Shown here: one piece after another, positions 55,848 through 62,679 of the stretch | Layout: every line of letters begins with the position of its first letter | Position numbering within the stretch: position 1 is the first letter of the stretch | Assembly (NCBI GenBank): GCA_016721905.1 | Contig: JADKHH010000030.1 | Span: 1 to 64,000, forward strand | Source of the DNA: Candidatus Opimibacter skivensis | GTDB lineage: Bacteria; Bacteroidota; Bacteroidia; Chitinophagales; Saprospiraceae | Length of the DNA stretch: 64,000 nucleotides | Direction: 5' to 3' | Notes under the pieces: model-generated | What the model was told of the DNA's origin: nothing | The model's database searches: none | The model's input: the letters and a program-made list of their open reading frames with translations, nothing else | Position numbers and translations under genes: made by a program

Positions 55848-56480
55848 ATGATAGAGGATTTTCTCAGGGCCCTCCTGGGCATACCACCCGGTGCCACAAG
55901 AATCAATAAAGATCTTGCGATCATGCGACAGCTTACCAAGCCTGTGGCTGATGAGCTTATACCCTGGGAGGATGAAAATGAGCTGGAGCTCATGGCCCTG
56001 AAGATGGAGGTCAAATCCCATAAGAGAGGAATGGACAGGATTCTGATGGGTACGATACAATCCATCTATGTGGAGCCCATGATCACTTTTGCTTATATGG
56101 ATTATGTCAAAGGCAGCCGGGAAGCTTTGCTTTACTGTAGAAGCAGGAACCTGGAAATTGTGTACCGAATCAAAAGTAAAGCCGTAGATGTTTTTCTCAA
56201 TGGTAACCAGGTAGCTATCATTGACCAGGAAAATATCATATATGGATTGAAGTCAAGGAGTGCGCTGGGAAGAGTGAAGCCGTACTCAGCTGATTTGTTA
56301 TCCATTTTCATATTGGACCGGGAAGCCGGACACCTATTTAATCCGCTGAGGCCACATACAGAGATTCAGCGTGCTTTCTTCCTGATGACCAAGTTGAGCG
56401 AAGAGGAAGGACGCATATTCCTTACGCTGGGCTTGTATGAAATGATCACCCGGATGTTAGTAAACAAAAAGAAGAAATAA
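55848..56480 (+). CDS. Protein of unknown function
   Basis: A 210-residue protein that I do not recognise. It has no signal peptide and no clear membrane helix, and mixed charge. It starts MIEDFLRALLGIPPGATR. The middle (FAYMDYVKGSREALLYCRSRN, then LEIVYRIKSKAVDVFLNGN) has alternating polar/hydrophobic strands, suggesting a beta-rich core. The end (EEGRIFLTLGLYEMITRMLV) is helical. It lies between rpoD (129 bases upstream) and the Nudix-like gene (48 bases downstream) on the same strand. Reading frame, codon use and spacing look like a genuine cytoplasmic protein gene. Confidence 0.6.
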   Translation: MIEDFLRALLGIPPGATRINKDLAIMRQLTKPVADELIPWEDENELELMALKMEVKSHKRGMDRILMGTIQSIYVEPMITFAYMDYVKGSREALLYCRSRNLEIVYRIKSKAVDVFLNGNQVAIIDQENIIYGLKSRSALGRVKPYSADLLSIFILDREAGHLFNPLRPHTEIQRAFFLMTKLSEEEGRIFLTLGLYEMITRMLVNKKKK

Positions 56481-56528
56481 CCGTTTTCGTAACGTACTTT
56501 TAGCACTTTGAACAGACCAGAAACACGT

Positions 56529-56963
56529 ATGAACGTATTTGATTCAGTTAGGGTAGTGGTATACAGGTTTCACGAAAAGGGACTTGAGATCTTTTTAGTG
56601 AACACAGGACTTGAAGAGGACAACTGGAGAATTCCATTTTCAGATATTGCCAAATACCCTGTGAAAGATCTGGAAGTAGGTGACCGATTCATCGAATTGG
56701 AATCTGATGAAAACCCGGACGGATCAACGAGCATCACCTGCGCTATTGAAGGTGACTGGCATGATATCCCATCCATACGCAAACTCATCAAAGAAGACAT
56801 CAAGCTGGTGACTTCCAAAATTGACAAGGTTGTGCCTGAACTTGAAAAAGGTACATACTTTGCTATCAAGGAGGCTTTCAAAAAAGTCATGCCTAATGAA
56901 TACAAAGTCCTGCATGAATTGAAGGACATTTTGTTGCATCGGAATATGATGAAGAATATTTAA
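56529..56963 (+). CDS. Nudix-like protein lacking a Nudix box
   Basis: A 144-residue protein started at the ATG at 56529; a TTG 21 bases upstream is possible. The N-terminus (VFDSVRVVVYRFHEKGLEIFLVN and DNWRIPFSD) looks like the first strands of a Nudix hydrolase. The expected GX5EX7REUXEEXGU catalytic box is absent; the corresponding region reads DLEVGDRFIELESDEN. The C-terminal half is helical and acidic/basic mixed. If it is a Nudix fold, it is likely not a pyrophosphatase. The stop codon is followed directly by a heptanucleotide array and then a perfect palindrome. Confidence 0.5.
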   Translation: MNVFDSVRVVVYRFHEKGLEIFLVNTGLEEDNWRIPFSDIAKYPVKDLEVGDRFIELESDENPDGSTSITCAIEGDWHDIPSIRKLIKEDIKLVTSKIDKVVPELEKGTYFAIKEAFKKVMPNEYKVLHELKDILLHRNMMKNI

Positions 56964-56991
56964 GCTATCAGCCGTCAGCTATCAGCTATCA
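56964..56991 (+). repeat. Heptanucleotide array (GCTATCA)4
   Basis: GCTATCA, GCCGTCA, GCTATCA, GCTATCA begin on the first base after the TAA stop of the upstream gene. It is the same word, in sense orientation, as after the moeZ-like gene. Confidence 0.85.
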
Positions 56992-57007
56992 GTAGTTGAG
57001 GCGATAT

Positions 57008-57049
57008 TAAAAAAGTAGAGACGCGATTAATCGCGTCTCTACTTTTTTA
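57008..57049. terminator. 42-bp perfect palindrome, bidirectional terminator
   Basis: A perfect inverted repeat is centred at 57028/57029, with arms containing GTAGAGACGCGA and flanked by A6/T6 so that it can terminate in both directions. It lies between the convergent Nudix-like and peroxiredoxin genes. The GTAGAGACG core resembles dispersed palindromes that I recall from cyanobacteria and Bacteroidota. Confidence 0.8.
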
Positions 57050-57066
57050 GCACCCTTTTTATGTAA

Positions 57067-57702
57067 CTATTTATTTGGCTGGGGAGTAAGCCTCAGATAA
57101 GGTTTGATGTACTTCGCGCCTTTTGGAAATTTAGCTGGTACATCAGCATCCGGAATAGAGGGGATAATGACAACATCATCGCCGTCAACCCAGTTAGCGG
57201 GTGTAGCTACACTGTGATACGCTGTCAATTGAAGTGAATCAATGACGCGCAGGATTTCCGCAAAATTTCTTCCTGTGCTGGCCGGATAGGTCATGGTCAG
57301 TTTTATCTTTTTATCGGGTCCGATAATAAAGACACTGCGTACGGTGGTCTTTTCTGTTGCATTTGGATGCATCATGTCGTACAGCATGGCGACTTTTTTG
57401 TCTTCGTCAGCGATGATCGGAAAGTTGACCGTGGTATGCTGTGTTTCATTGATGTCCTTGATCCACACATTATGAGAAGCAGCACCGTCCACACTCAGGG
57501 CGAGCACTTTTACATTGCGTTTTTCAAATTCCTTTTTCAGTTTCGCGGTCTGGCCCAGTTCTGTAGTACATACTGGCGTGAAATCTGCTGGATGGGAAAA
57601 GAGCAGTCCCCATGAATCTCCGAGAAATTCATAGAAATCTATATGGCCTTCATTTGTTTCGGCCTGGAAGTTTGGCGCGATATCGCCTAGTCTGATTGTC
57701 AT
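57067..57702 (-). CDS. 1-Cys peroxiredoxin (Prx6 type)
   Basis: A 211-residue peroxiredoxin that reduces peroxides through one peroxidatic cysteine. The active site is SHPADFTPVCTTELG (residues about 37-50; the Cys within PVCTTE), with the conserved Thr and a downstream RSVFIIGPDKKIKLTMTYP holding the catalytic Arg. The long C-terminal part (TPANWVDGDDVVIIPSI and KYIKPYLRLTPQ) is typical for the Prx6 class. No resolving Cys is seen. The upstream region is spread over two heptamer arrays. It follows the cysteine operon on the same strand, separated by 291 bases. Confidence 0.93.
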   Translation of the reverse strand: MTIRLGDIAPNFQAETNEGHIDFYEFLGDSWGLLFSHPADFTPVCTTELGQTAKLKKEFEKRNVKVLALSVDGAASHNVWIKDINETQHTTVNFPIIADEDKKVAMLYDMMHPNATEKTTVRSVFIIGPDKKIKLTMTYPASTGRNFAEILRVIDSLQLTAYHSVATPANWVDGDDVVIIPSIPDADVPAKFPKGAKYIKPYLRLTPQPNK

Positions 57703-57770
57703 GATTTTTGAATTTTAGAATGATAAATGTTTAATAGTATTCGACAGTTTATTACAAAGTTACGGATTTA

Positions 57771-57798
57771 GCTATCAGTTATCAGCTGTCAGCTGTCA
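57771..57798 (+). repeat. Heptanucleotide array (GCTATCA)4, inverted partner
   Basis: GCTATCA, GTTATCA, GCTGTCA, GCTGTCA. This is the reverse complement of the array at 57889-57993, with about 90 AT-rich bases between, so a long stem could form. Confidence 0.85.
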
Positions 57799-57888
57799 GT
57801 TTTTTGAGATAGATATCTGATGTTCCTGCTCTTTTTTTATCAATATATTTTTGCTCTTACTATACAATCTGCAGCGAAATATTTTTTT

Positions 57889-57993
57889 TAGCTGATAGCT
57901 GATAGCTGATAGCTGATAGCTGATAGCTGATAGCTGATAGCTGATAGCTGATAGCTGATAGCTGATAGCTGATAGCTGATAGCTGATAGCTGA
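57889..57993 (+). repeat. Heptanucleotide array (TAGCTGA)15
   Basis: Fifteen perfect seven-base units end on the base next to the stop codon of the moeZ-like gene (minus strand: TAA followed by TCAGCTA units). Confidence 0.97.
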
Positions 57994-59178
57994 TTAATAT
58001 TTCGCCATCCCGTGATCTATCTCATCTGCCCAGGCTAGTATGCCGCCTGCGATGTTGAAAAGATTTTTCAGGCCATATTCCATTTGGAGCAGATCGATGA
58101 CATCCTGGCTGCGTTTTCCGGATCGGCAAAGGAAAGCCACATCTTTATGCGGATCAATCTTTTCGAGGTGCTTTAGGATTTCGCCTTTCGGGATGAGTGT
58201 GCCTCCAATATTTGCAATCTCAAATTCGTAGGGTTCGCGGACATCGATCAATTGAAAGTCTTTACCGGATTTGATCCAGTCATTTAGAGCAGTGACAGAC
58301 AGTTGTCCATTGGATTCAGCATTATGCATCGTGGTGTGAGTTAAATCAATTCCGCAGAAGAATTCGTAATCAATCAATTCTGTTTGGGTAGGGTTTTGTC
58401 CTGTGAGTGGGTTTTCCGGGTCCTTAGAAATTTTGAAGATTCTCGTTTTAAATTCGGCTGCATCAAATTGGAAAAACCTGCCGGCTAGTGGCTCACCGAC
58501 ACCGGATACAACCTTGATGACTTCGTTCGCCTGGAGACTGCCGAGAATTCCTGGTAACACTCCAATCACGCCTCCTTCTGCACAACTTGGGACCAGCCCC
58601 GGTGGTGGAGGCGTAGGAAACAAGTCTCTGTAGTTAGGTCCCCTGCTTCCGTCAGCGTATAGATAATTGAACACACTTGCCTGGCCTTCGAACCGAAAGA
58701 TGGAAGCAAATACATTTACTTTTCCGGCCAGCACGCAGGCATCATTTACCAGATATCGGGTTGGAAAATTATCGGTGCCATCAGCTACGATATCAAATTG
58801 GGAAATGATATCTAAAGCATTAGTACTATCCAGCCTTGTATTGAAGACTTCGAATTGAACATATGGATTCAGGGCGCTTAACCGCTCTCTTGCAGCTTCG
58901 ACTTTGGGCCTGCCAACATCAGCAGTGGTAAAGAGGACTTGTCGCTGGAGATTACTGTAATCAACGATATCAAAGTCAACAATACCTATGGTCCCCACAC
59001 CTGCTGCTGTGAGATAGAGTAGTAGCGGGGCACCAAGTCCTCCGGTACCAACGACTAATACACGCGCGTGTTTGAGTCTTTTCTGTCCTTCAATATTGAA
59101 TTCAGGGATGATCAGGTGGCGGCTATAGCGCTCCAGTTCTTCCTTGCTGAATTTTATTTCTTCAAGTGTTTGTCTCAT
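57994..59178 (-). CDS. MoeZ/MoeB-like adenylyltransferase with rhodanese domain
   Basis: A 394-residue E1-like enzyme that adenylates the C-terminus of a MoaD/ThiS/CysO carrier and moves sulfur onto it. The N-terminal ThiF domain spans residues 12-265: YSRHLIIPEF, VLVVGTGGLGAPLLLYL (nucleotide loop), DFDIVDYSNLQRQVLF, DGTDNFPTRYLVND and the catalytic VPSCAEGGVIGV. Where many MoeB proteins have a CxxC zinc pair, this one has DPENPLTG, so zinc ligands are missing. A C-terminal rhodanese domain (about 290-394) has LIDVREPYEFE and the active loop FLCRSGKRS. It comes 14 bases after the carrier gene in the same operon, as expected for a MoeZ role. Confidence 0.9.
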   Translation of the reverse strand: MRQTLEEIKFSKEELERYSRHLIIPEFNIEGQKRLKHARVLVVGTGGLGAPLLLYLTAAGVGTIGIVDFDIVDYSNLQRQVLFTTADVGRPKVEAARERLSALNPYVQFEVFNTRLDSTNALDIISQFDIVADGTDNFPTRYLVNDACVLAGKVNVFASIFRFEGQASVFNYLYADGSRGPNYRDLFPTPPPPGLVPSCAEGGVIGVLPGILGSLQANEVIKVVSGVGEPLAGRFFQFDAAEFKTRIFKISKDPENPLTGQNPTQTELIDYEFFCGIDLTHTTMHNAESNGQLSVTALNDWIKSGKDFQLIDVREPYEFEIANIGGTLIPKGEILKHLEKIDPHKDVAFLCRSGKRSQDVIDLLQMEYGLKNLFNIAGGILAWADEIDHGMAKY

Positions 59179-59192
59179 GTGAATTACCTGTT

Positions 59193-59471
59193 TTAAAAAC
59201 TTCCACCTGCGATAGCCGGAATGATACTGAGCTCATCACCTTCTTTGAGAAGTGTGTTGATGCCATCTTTCTCGCGTATATCGTCTTCGCCCAGATAGAT
59301 CCTGACGTGTTTGCGAATGAGTTCGGCTTCATCATAGATGTAAGGGGTCAATGACGGGTGGATGGATGTCAATGACCTGATCGCTTCTGCAACGTTTTTT
59401 GCGTTGACATTTACTTTGGCTTGTTCGGCAGCAAAGCGGCGAAGGGGAGTGGGGATGAATATGGTAATCAT
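59193..59471 (-). CDS. MoaD/ThiS/CysO-like sulfur carrier protein
   Basis: A 92-residue ubiquitin-fold sulfur carrier. It begins MITIFIPTPLRRFAAEQAKV and ends GDELSIIPAIAGGSF. Functional carriers end in Gly-Gly; here two residues (Ser-Phe) follow, so a peptidase must remove them before adenylation. The JAMM peptidase encoded just upstream is the obvious candidate. Neighbours (cysM-like, JAMM, moeZ-like) match the CysO system of Mycobacterium tuberculosis, in which sulfur on the carrier is used to make cysteine. The start codon is directly preceded by a heptamer array that fills the whole spacer to the upstream gene. Confidence 0.85.
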   Translation of the reverse strand: MITIFIPTPLRRFAAEQAKVNVNAKNVAEAIRSLTSIHPSLTPYIYDEAELIRKHVRIYLGEDDIREKDGINTLLKEGDELSIIPAIAGGSF

Positions 59472-59472
59472 A

Positions 59473-59548
59473 AGTGAAAAGTGAAAAGTGAAAAGTGAAA
59501 AATGAAAAGTTAACAGTAATCAGTAATCAGTAATTGGTAATCAGTAAT
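59473..59548 (+). repeat. Double heptanucleotide array (AGTGAAA)5 + (CAGTAAT)5
   Basis: Five AGTGAAA-type units (59473-59507), a six-base spacer, then five CAGTAAT-type units (59514-59548). Together they fill the whole gap between the JAMM peptidase stop and the carrier start codon. Confidence 0.9.
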
Positions 59549-59553
59549 CAGTT

Positions 59554-59994
59554 TTAGAGTTGGATTTGTTCTTTCAGGTTCAGGATAGTGAATTTTTCTT
59601 CGATAAATTTTCCATCCAACAATCTATATGATCGGCTGTCGGTCATTTTGCCGGCGGCGATGCGGTGGATGAAATAGGAGAAAAATTGTTGTGCATATTC
59701 GAGGTCATGTACAGAAGGTATGGGCGGATGATCGGGATGTGAATGATAGATGCCGAGCAGGGTCAATCCTTCTTTCGCGGCGAATCGTTCTGCCTTCATG
59801 TAATCCAATGGATCGATGACAAATCGTCTTCGTTGATTTTCAGTAGATCGATTTTCTACTTCAATCAGATGGGTGATAATCCGGTTTTTACGGATTTGCG
59901 AGCCCAGCAAGAAGCCGCAAGCTTCATTGGGGTATGCTGCTTCAAGGTGTGTTTCGATCTTAGTCAAAATGTCTTGTTGGATGGATGTGCTCAT
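59554..59994 (-). CDS. JAMM/M67 metallopeptidase (Mec+-like)
   Basis: A 146-residue MPN/JAMM zinc peptidase. The motif is complete: the catalytic Glu in EACGFLLG (residues about 24-31), HSHPDHPPIPSVHDLE (about 83-98) with the two His, the Ser and the Asp of the JAMM site. Bacterial members next to CysO/QbsE-type carriers cut the carrier C-terminus or release cysteine from a CysO-cysteine adduct. The carrier encoded just downstream ends in GGSF, so it is a likely substrate. The start overlaps the stop of the cysM-like gene by four bases, so the two are translationally coupled. Confidence 0.88.
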   Translation of the reverse strand: MSTSIQQDILTKIETHLEAAYPNEACGFLLGSQIRKNRIITHLIEVENRSTENQRRRFVIDPLDYMKAERFAAKEGLTLLGIYHSHPDHPPIPSVHDLEYAQQFFSYFIHRIAAGKMTDSRSYRLLDGKFIEEKFTILNLKEQIQL

Positions 59995-60929
59995 TTGCCG
60001 AATATTTCTTTGCGAACTTCCTGGTATCTGTCTAATGTGTCTGCGAGGGTGGTGACAATGTCACCTTCCTTGATTTGGGATGCCACTTCAAGGGCCCCCA
60101 ATAGATTGGCGGCCCCGGAGGGCGATATAAATAATCTCTCATGAATTGAAATGGATCTGATCATGTCGAAGACTCTTGTGGAATCAATGACCAGAGTTTT
60201 GTCAGCTAGCGTATCGTCATAGATGCCTGGCCGATGTGCTGTAGCCAGATGTTTCCATCCTTCCAGTGGATGAAAAGGGTGGTCAGGTTGCAAGGATATT
60301 AATTGCACATTGCCTAATTCTTTTAACCTGCGGCCTGTTCCGACGAAGGTGCCGGTGGTGCCCAGCCCTGCTACAAAATGTGTGATATTTCCTTTTGTTT
60401 GCGCCCAGATTTCTTCTGCAGTCGTCAGGTAATGTGCTTGCCAGTTGGCGTCATTACTATACTGGTCAGCATAGAAATACTTATCTGGATTAGCGGCATA
60501 GGTTTCTTTTGCAACTATCTGTGCGCCATCTGTTCCTTCCAAAGGAGAGGTGAGTATGAGTTCTGCACCTAATGACCTGAGAATGTTTTTTCGTTCTGCA
60601 GAAGCATTGGATGGAAGGCAAATGGTTGGTTTCCATCCAAGGGGTTTGAGCAAGGTGGCATAAGCAATGGCCGTATTCCCGCTTGATGCATCGAGTAGGC
60701 TGTTCCTGCTGTGGAGCTTTCCGGATCGGATGGCTTTGCTGATGATGGCATGAGCAGCCCGGGCTTTGACACTACCGCCGGGTTGTTCCCATTCGGCTTT
60801 AGCCCATATCCTGACCTTGTCGGTGCTGAGGCTCCTGATCAGCAACAACGGGGTATTTCCTACCTGGGGGAGGGAGACTGAGATGCGGGGAATATGTTGA
60901 ATTTGTGTTGTCATAAGGATTACGGTCAT
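59991..60929 (-). CDS. Cysteine synthase family (CysM-like)
   Basis: A 312-residue PLP enzyme of the cysteine synthase/cystathionine beta-synthase family. The PLP lysine is in WEQPGGSVKARAA (residues about 48-60). The substrate loop LDASSGNTAIAYATL, the phosphate-binding glycine loop GLGTTGTFVGTGRRL (about 192-206) and the C-terminal ISPSGAANLLGAL are present. CysM uses O-acetylserine or O-phosphoserine; neighbours for a sulfur carrier favour a CysM-like route with protein-bound sulfide. The first Met (60929) is used; the Met five codons on is possible. It is preceded by a Cys-codon leader and a terminator. Confidence 0.9.
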   Translation of the reverse strand: MTVILMTTQIQHIPRISVSLPQVGNTPLLLIRSLSTDKVRIWAKAEWEQPGGSVKARAAHAIISKAIRSGKLHSRNSLLDASSGNTAIAYATLLKPLGWKPTICLPSNASAERKNILRSLGAELILTSPLEGTDGAQIVAKETYAANPDKYFYADQYSNDANWQAHYLTTAEEIWAQTKGNITHFVAGLGTTGTFVGTGRRLKELGNVQLISLQPDHPFHPLEGWKHLATAHRPGIYDDTLADKTLVIDSTRVFDMIRSISIHERLFISPSGAANLLGALEVASQIKEGDIVTTLADTLDRYQEVRKEIFGK

Positions 60930-60939
60930 GGATTAAATG

Positions 60940-60974
60940 AAAAAAGCCTTTCAATCCGGAGGAACTGAAAGGCT
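60940..60974 (-). terminator. Attenuator terminator upstream of cysM-like gene
   Basis: A 9-bp perfect stem (AGCCTTTCA with TGAAAGGCT, loop of 12) is followed on the minus strand by T6. It lies in the leader, 11 bases before the cysM-like start codon, so it would stop transcription before the operon. A second hairpin (TATTATAG/CTATAATA, 60977-61003) lies between it and the leader ORF. Confidence 0.8.
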
Positions 60975-61010
60975 CTGTGTTTATTATAGTAGCTATAATA
61001 CACTCCCAGT

Positions 61011-61064
61011 TCAACCCGGAGGTTGAGCGCAGCAACAACATGTGCAACAAGAGTGATTAAGCAT
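61011..61064 (-). CDS. Cysteine-rich leader peptide
   Basis: A 17-codon ORF that encodes MLNHSCCTCCCCAQPPG. Six of the codons are Cys, four of them in a row. It starts about 20 bases after a TATATTTG -7 box, its stop is inside a hairpin (TCAACC/GGTTGA), and an intrinsic terminator lies 40 bases further on, before the cysM-like gene. This is the layout of an amino-acid attenuator leader: ribosome stalling at Cys codons when cysteinyl-tRNA is scarce would change RNA folding. Part of the terminator stem (CAGTT) can pair with AACTG that overlaps the leader stop. The pairing is inferred, not tested. Confidence 0.8.
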   Translation of the reverse strand: MLNHSCCTCCCCAQPPG

Positions 61065-61082
61065 ATTTTTCATAAATCGTGA

Positions 61083-61114
61083 CAAATATATGGGTGTTTA
61101 CTTCAATATATCAA
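61083..61114 (-). promoter_or_regulatory. Promoter of the cysteine operon leader
   Basis: On the minus strand TATATTTG (61090 to 61083) fits TAnnTTTG, with CTTG 21 bases upstream (61114 region). It lies about 20 bases before the leader ORF start. Confidence 0.5.
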
Positions 61115-61173
61115 GAGCAAGGTTCAAATTTGTGCTTTGATATCATCTCTAACAACAGAACCGACCAAAAGTT

Positions 61174-62094
61174 ATGCCAGTTTCAACAACAAATTTTACC
61201 CTAACCGGACAAACCGGGTTTTACCGTGGGAAAGTCAGGGATGTCTATTACATCGATGATATCATGGTGGCAGTGGCTACTGACCGGATTTCGGCGTTTG
61301 ATCACATATTGCCAAAACCCATACCCTACAAGGGTCAGGTGTTAAATCAGCTGGCGGCTTATTTCCTTGATGCAACAAAGGATATCGTACCCAATTGGAA
61401 GCTGTCCATGCCGCATCCGAATGTGACCTTAGGTGTGTTGTGTGAGCCTATCCGCATTGAGATGGTTATCCGGGGTTACCTGGCAGGACATGCATTGCGT
61501 GAGTATCATGCCGGCAAGCGTGTGCTGTGTGGTGAGGTGATGCCTGATGGTATGGCGGATAATGAAGCTTTTCCGCAGCCGATCATTACGCCAGCTACAA
61601 AAGCAGAAGAGGGACATGATGTTGATATATCCGGAGAGGAGATAGTGAGCCAGGGGATATTAACACAGCCTGTTTATGATGAGCTGGTCAGGATCACGAG
61701 GGCGTTGTTTCAACGCGGCACCGAAATGGCTGCAGCCAGAGGCCTGATCCTGGTGGATACAAAATATGAGTTTGGATGGTATAAGGATCAGTTGTATATC
61801 ATTGATGAGGTACACACACCGGATAGCAGCCGGTATTGGTATGCTGAAAAGTATGAAGAGAATCAAAAGAATGGTCGTCCTCAGGAGCACCTTTCCAAAG
61901 AGTTTGTGAGGGAGTGGTTGATGTCAAAGGGGTTTCAGGGTCTTGAGGGGCAGCAGATGCCTGTCATGGATGATGACTTTGTGGAGGTGGTGAGTAAGCG
62001 ATACATTCATCTCTATGAGCAGATGACCGGGAGGCAGTTTGTGGAAGGGGCAGATGATCCGGAGACGATAGAGAGGGCGATAGAGGGGTGTTGA
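61174..62094 (+). CDS. purC: Phosphoribosylaminoimidazole-succinocarboxamide synthase
   Basis: A 306-residue SAICAR synthetase that joins CAIR and aspartate in purine synthesis. Family blocks: GQTGFYRGKVRDVYYIDD (residues 10-27), VATDRISAFDHILPKPIPYKG, RIEMVIRGYLAGHALREY, PQPIITPATKAEEGHD, and ILVDTKYEFGWYKDQLYIIDEVHTPDSSRYW with the metal/aspartate site. The length of about 300 fits the long form seen in Bacteroidota. The gene is divergent from the cysteine operon and has no other purine genes next to it. Confidence 0.95.
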   Translation: MPVSTTNFTLTGQTGFYRGKVRDVYYIDDIMVAVATDRISAFDHILPKPIPYKGQVLNQLAAYFLDATKDIVPNWKLSMPHPNVTLGVLCEPIRIEMVIRGYLAGHALREYHAGKRVLCGEVMPDGMADNEAFPQPIITPATKAEEGHDVDISGEEIVSQGILTQPVYDELVRITRALFQRGTEMAAARGLILVDTKYEFGWYKDQLYIIDEVHTPDSSRYWYAEKYEENQKNGRPQEHLSKEFVREWLMSKGFQGLEGQQMPVMDDDFVEVVSKRYIHLYEQMTGRQFVEGADDPETIERAIEGC

Positions 62095-62149
62095 GGGTGC
62101 ATTCAATAGTTGATTTTTCCTAGTGGCTAAGGCAGGAATCTTTTATGCA

Positions 62150-62438
62150 TTTTCGGCTTGGCTAAAGCCAGGGGCAATTGGGGAGCTTCCTTAATTCATG
62201 TTTTAGATGATTCAATTAATACATATAAATTATTGTAAGTCTATAATTGCCCCAGGCTTTAGCCTGGGGATAAGTAATTGCAGATTTTCGGCTTTAGCCA
62301 CTACTTGGGTCTTTACATAGCAATTGATGAGTTTTCTATAAAGGGCAATCAGATTTTAAAATTATTCCAAGTCTATAAATGCCCCAGACTTCAGCCTGGG
62401 GGTTTAGAAATTATTGCTTTTCGGCTTTAGCCACGACC
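62150..62438 (+). repeat. REP-like palindromic units, left block
   Basis: Units contain GCCCCAGGCTTTAGCCTGGGG (about 62249) or its variant (about 62380), then TTTTCGGCTTTAGCCAC (62284 and 62418). Two units follow at a distance of about 132 bases, with a partial one at 62150. The GGCTTTAGCC/GGCTAAAGCC cores form hairpins. Confidence 0.75.
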
Positions 62439-62671
62439 TCAATTTTAAAAAGGCAAATTCCCTTCATTATATTCCTTGAAGAACCTTTCATATTCCTATT
62501 CAAAACTAGTCGATATAATGATGCTCTTCCTGGATCAACAAATAGCCACCATAGTTTGGCGTTGTCACTTGTGTGCTGCCAAACCTTTTGTCTGATTTCT
62601 GGTGTAGAAAGAAATGGTGTCCGGTTTTTTGTAGCCCAGACAAAATGGAGAAAAATTTTAATTACAGGCAT
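62411..62671 (-). pseudogene. REP-associated tyrosine transposase (RAYT/IS200-like) remnant
   Basis: An 86-residue frame. It opens MPVIKIFLHFVWATKNRTPF, the start of IS200-like REP-associated transposases, and continues for about 35 residues in a recognisable way (STPEIRQKVWQHTSDNAKLWW). After that it is degenerate and ends in KAEKQ, encoded by the REP palindrome itself. The catalytic HUH and Tyr motifs are missing, so it is a dead fragment. It sits inside inverted REP blocks (left 62150-62438, right 62680-62960), as in REP-RAYT elements. Confidence 0.65.
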
Positions 62672-62679
62672 AGATTTAT

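Noticed and set aside
60799..61050. 83-codon minus-strand ORF over the leader and cysM start
   Set aside because: It is out of frame with the cysM-like gene and with the Cys leader, and has no domain.
61065..61173. Purine riboswitch before purC
   Set aside because: The spacer to purC is short and has no conserved aptamer-like core that I can recognise.
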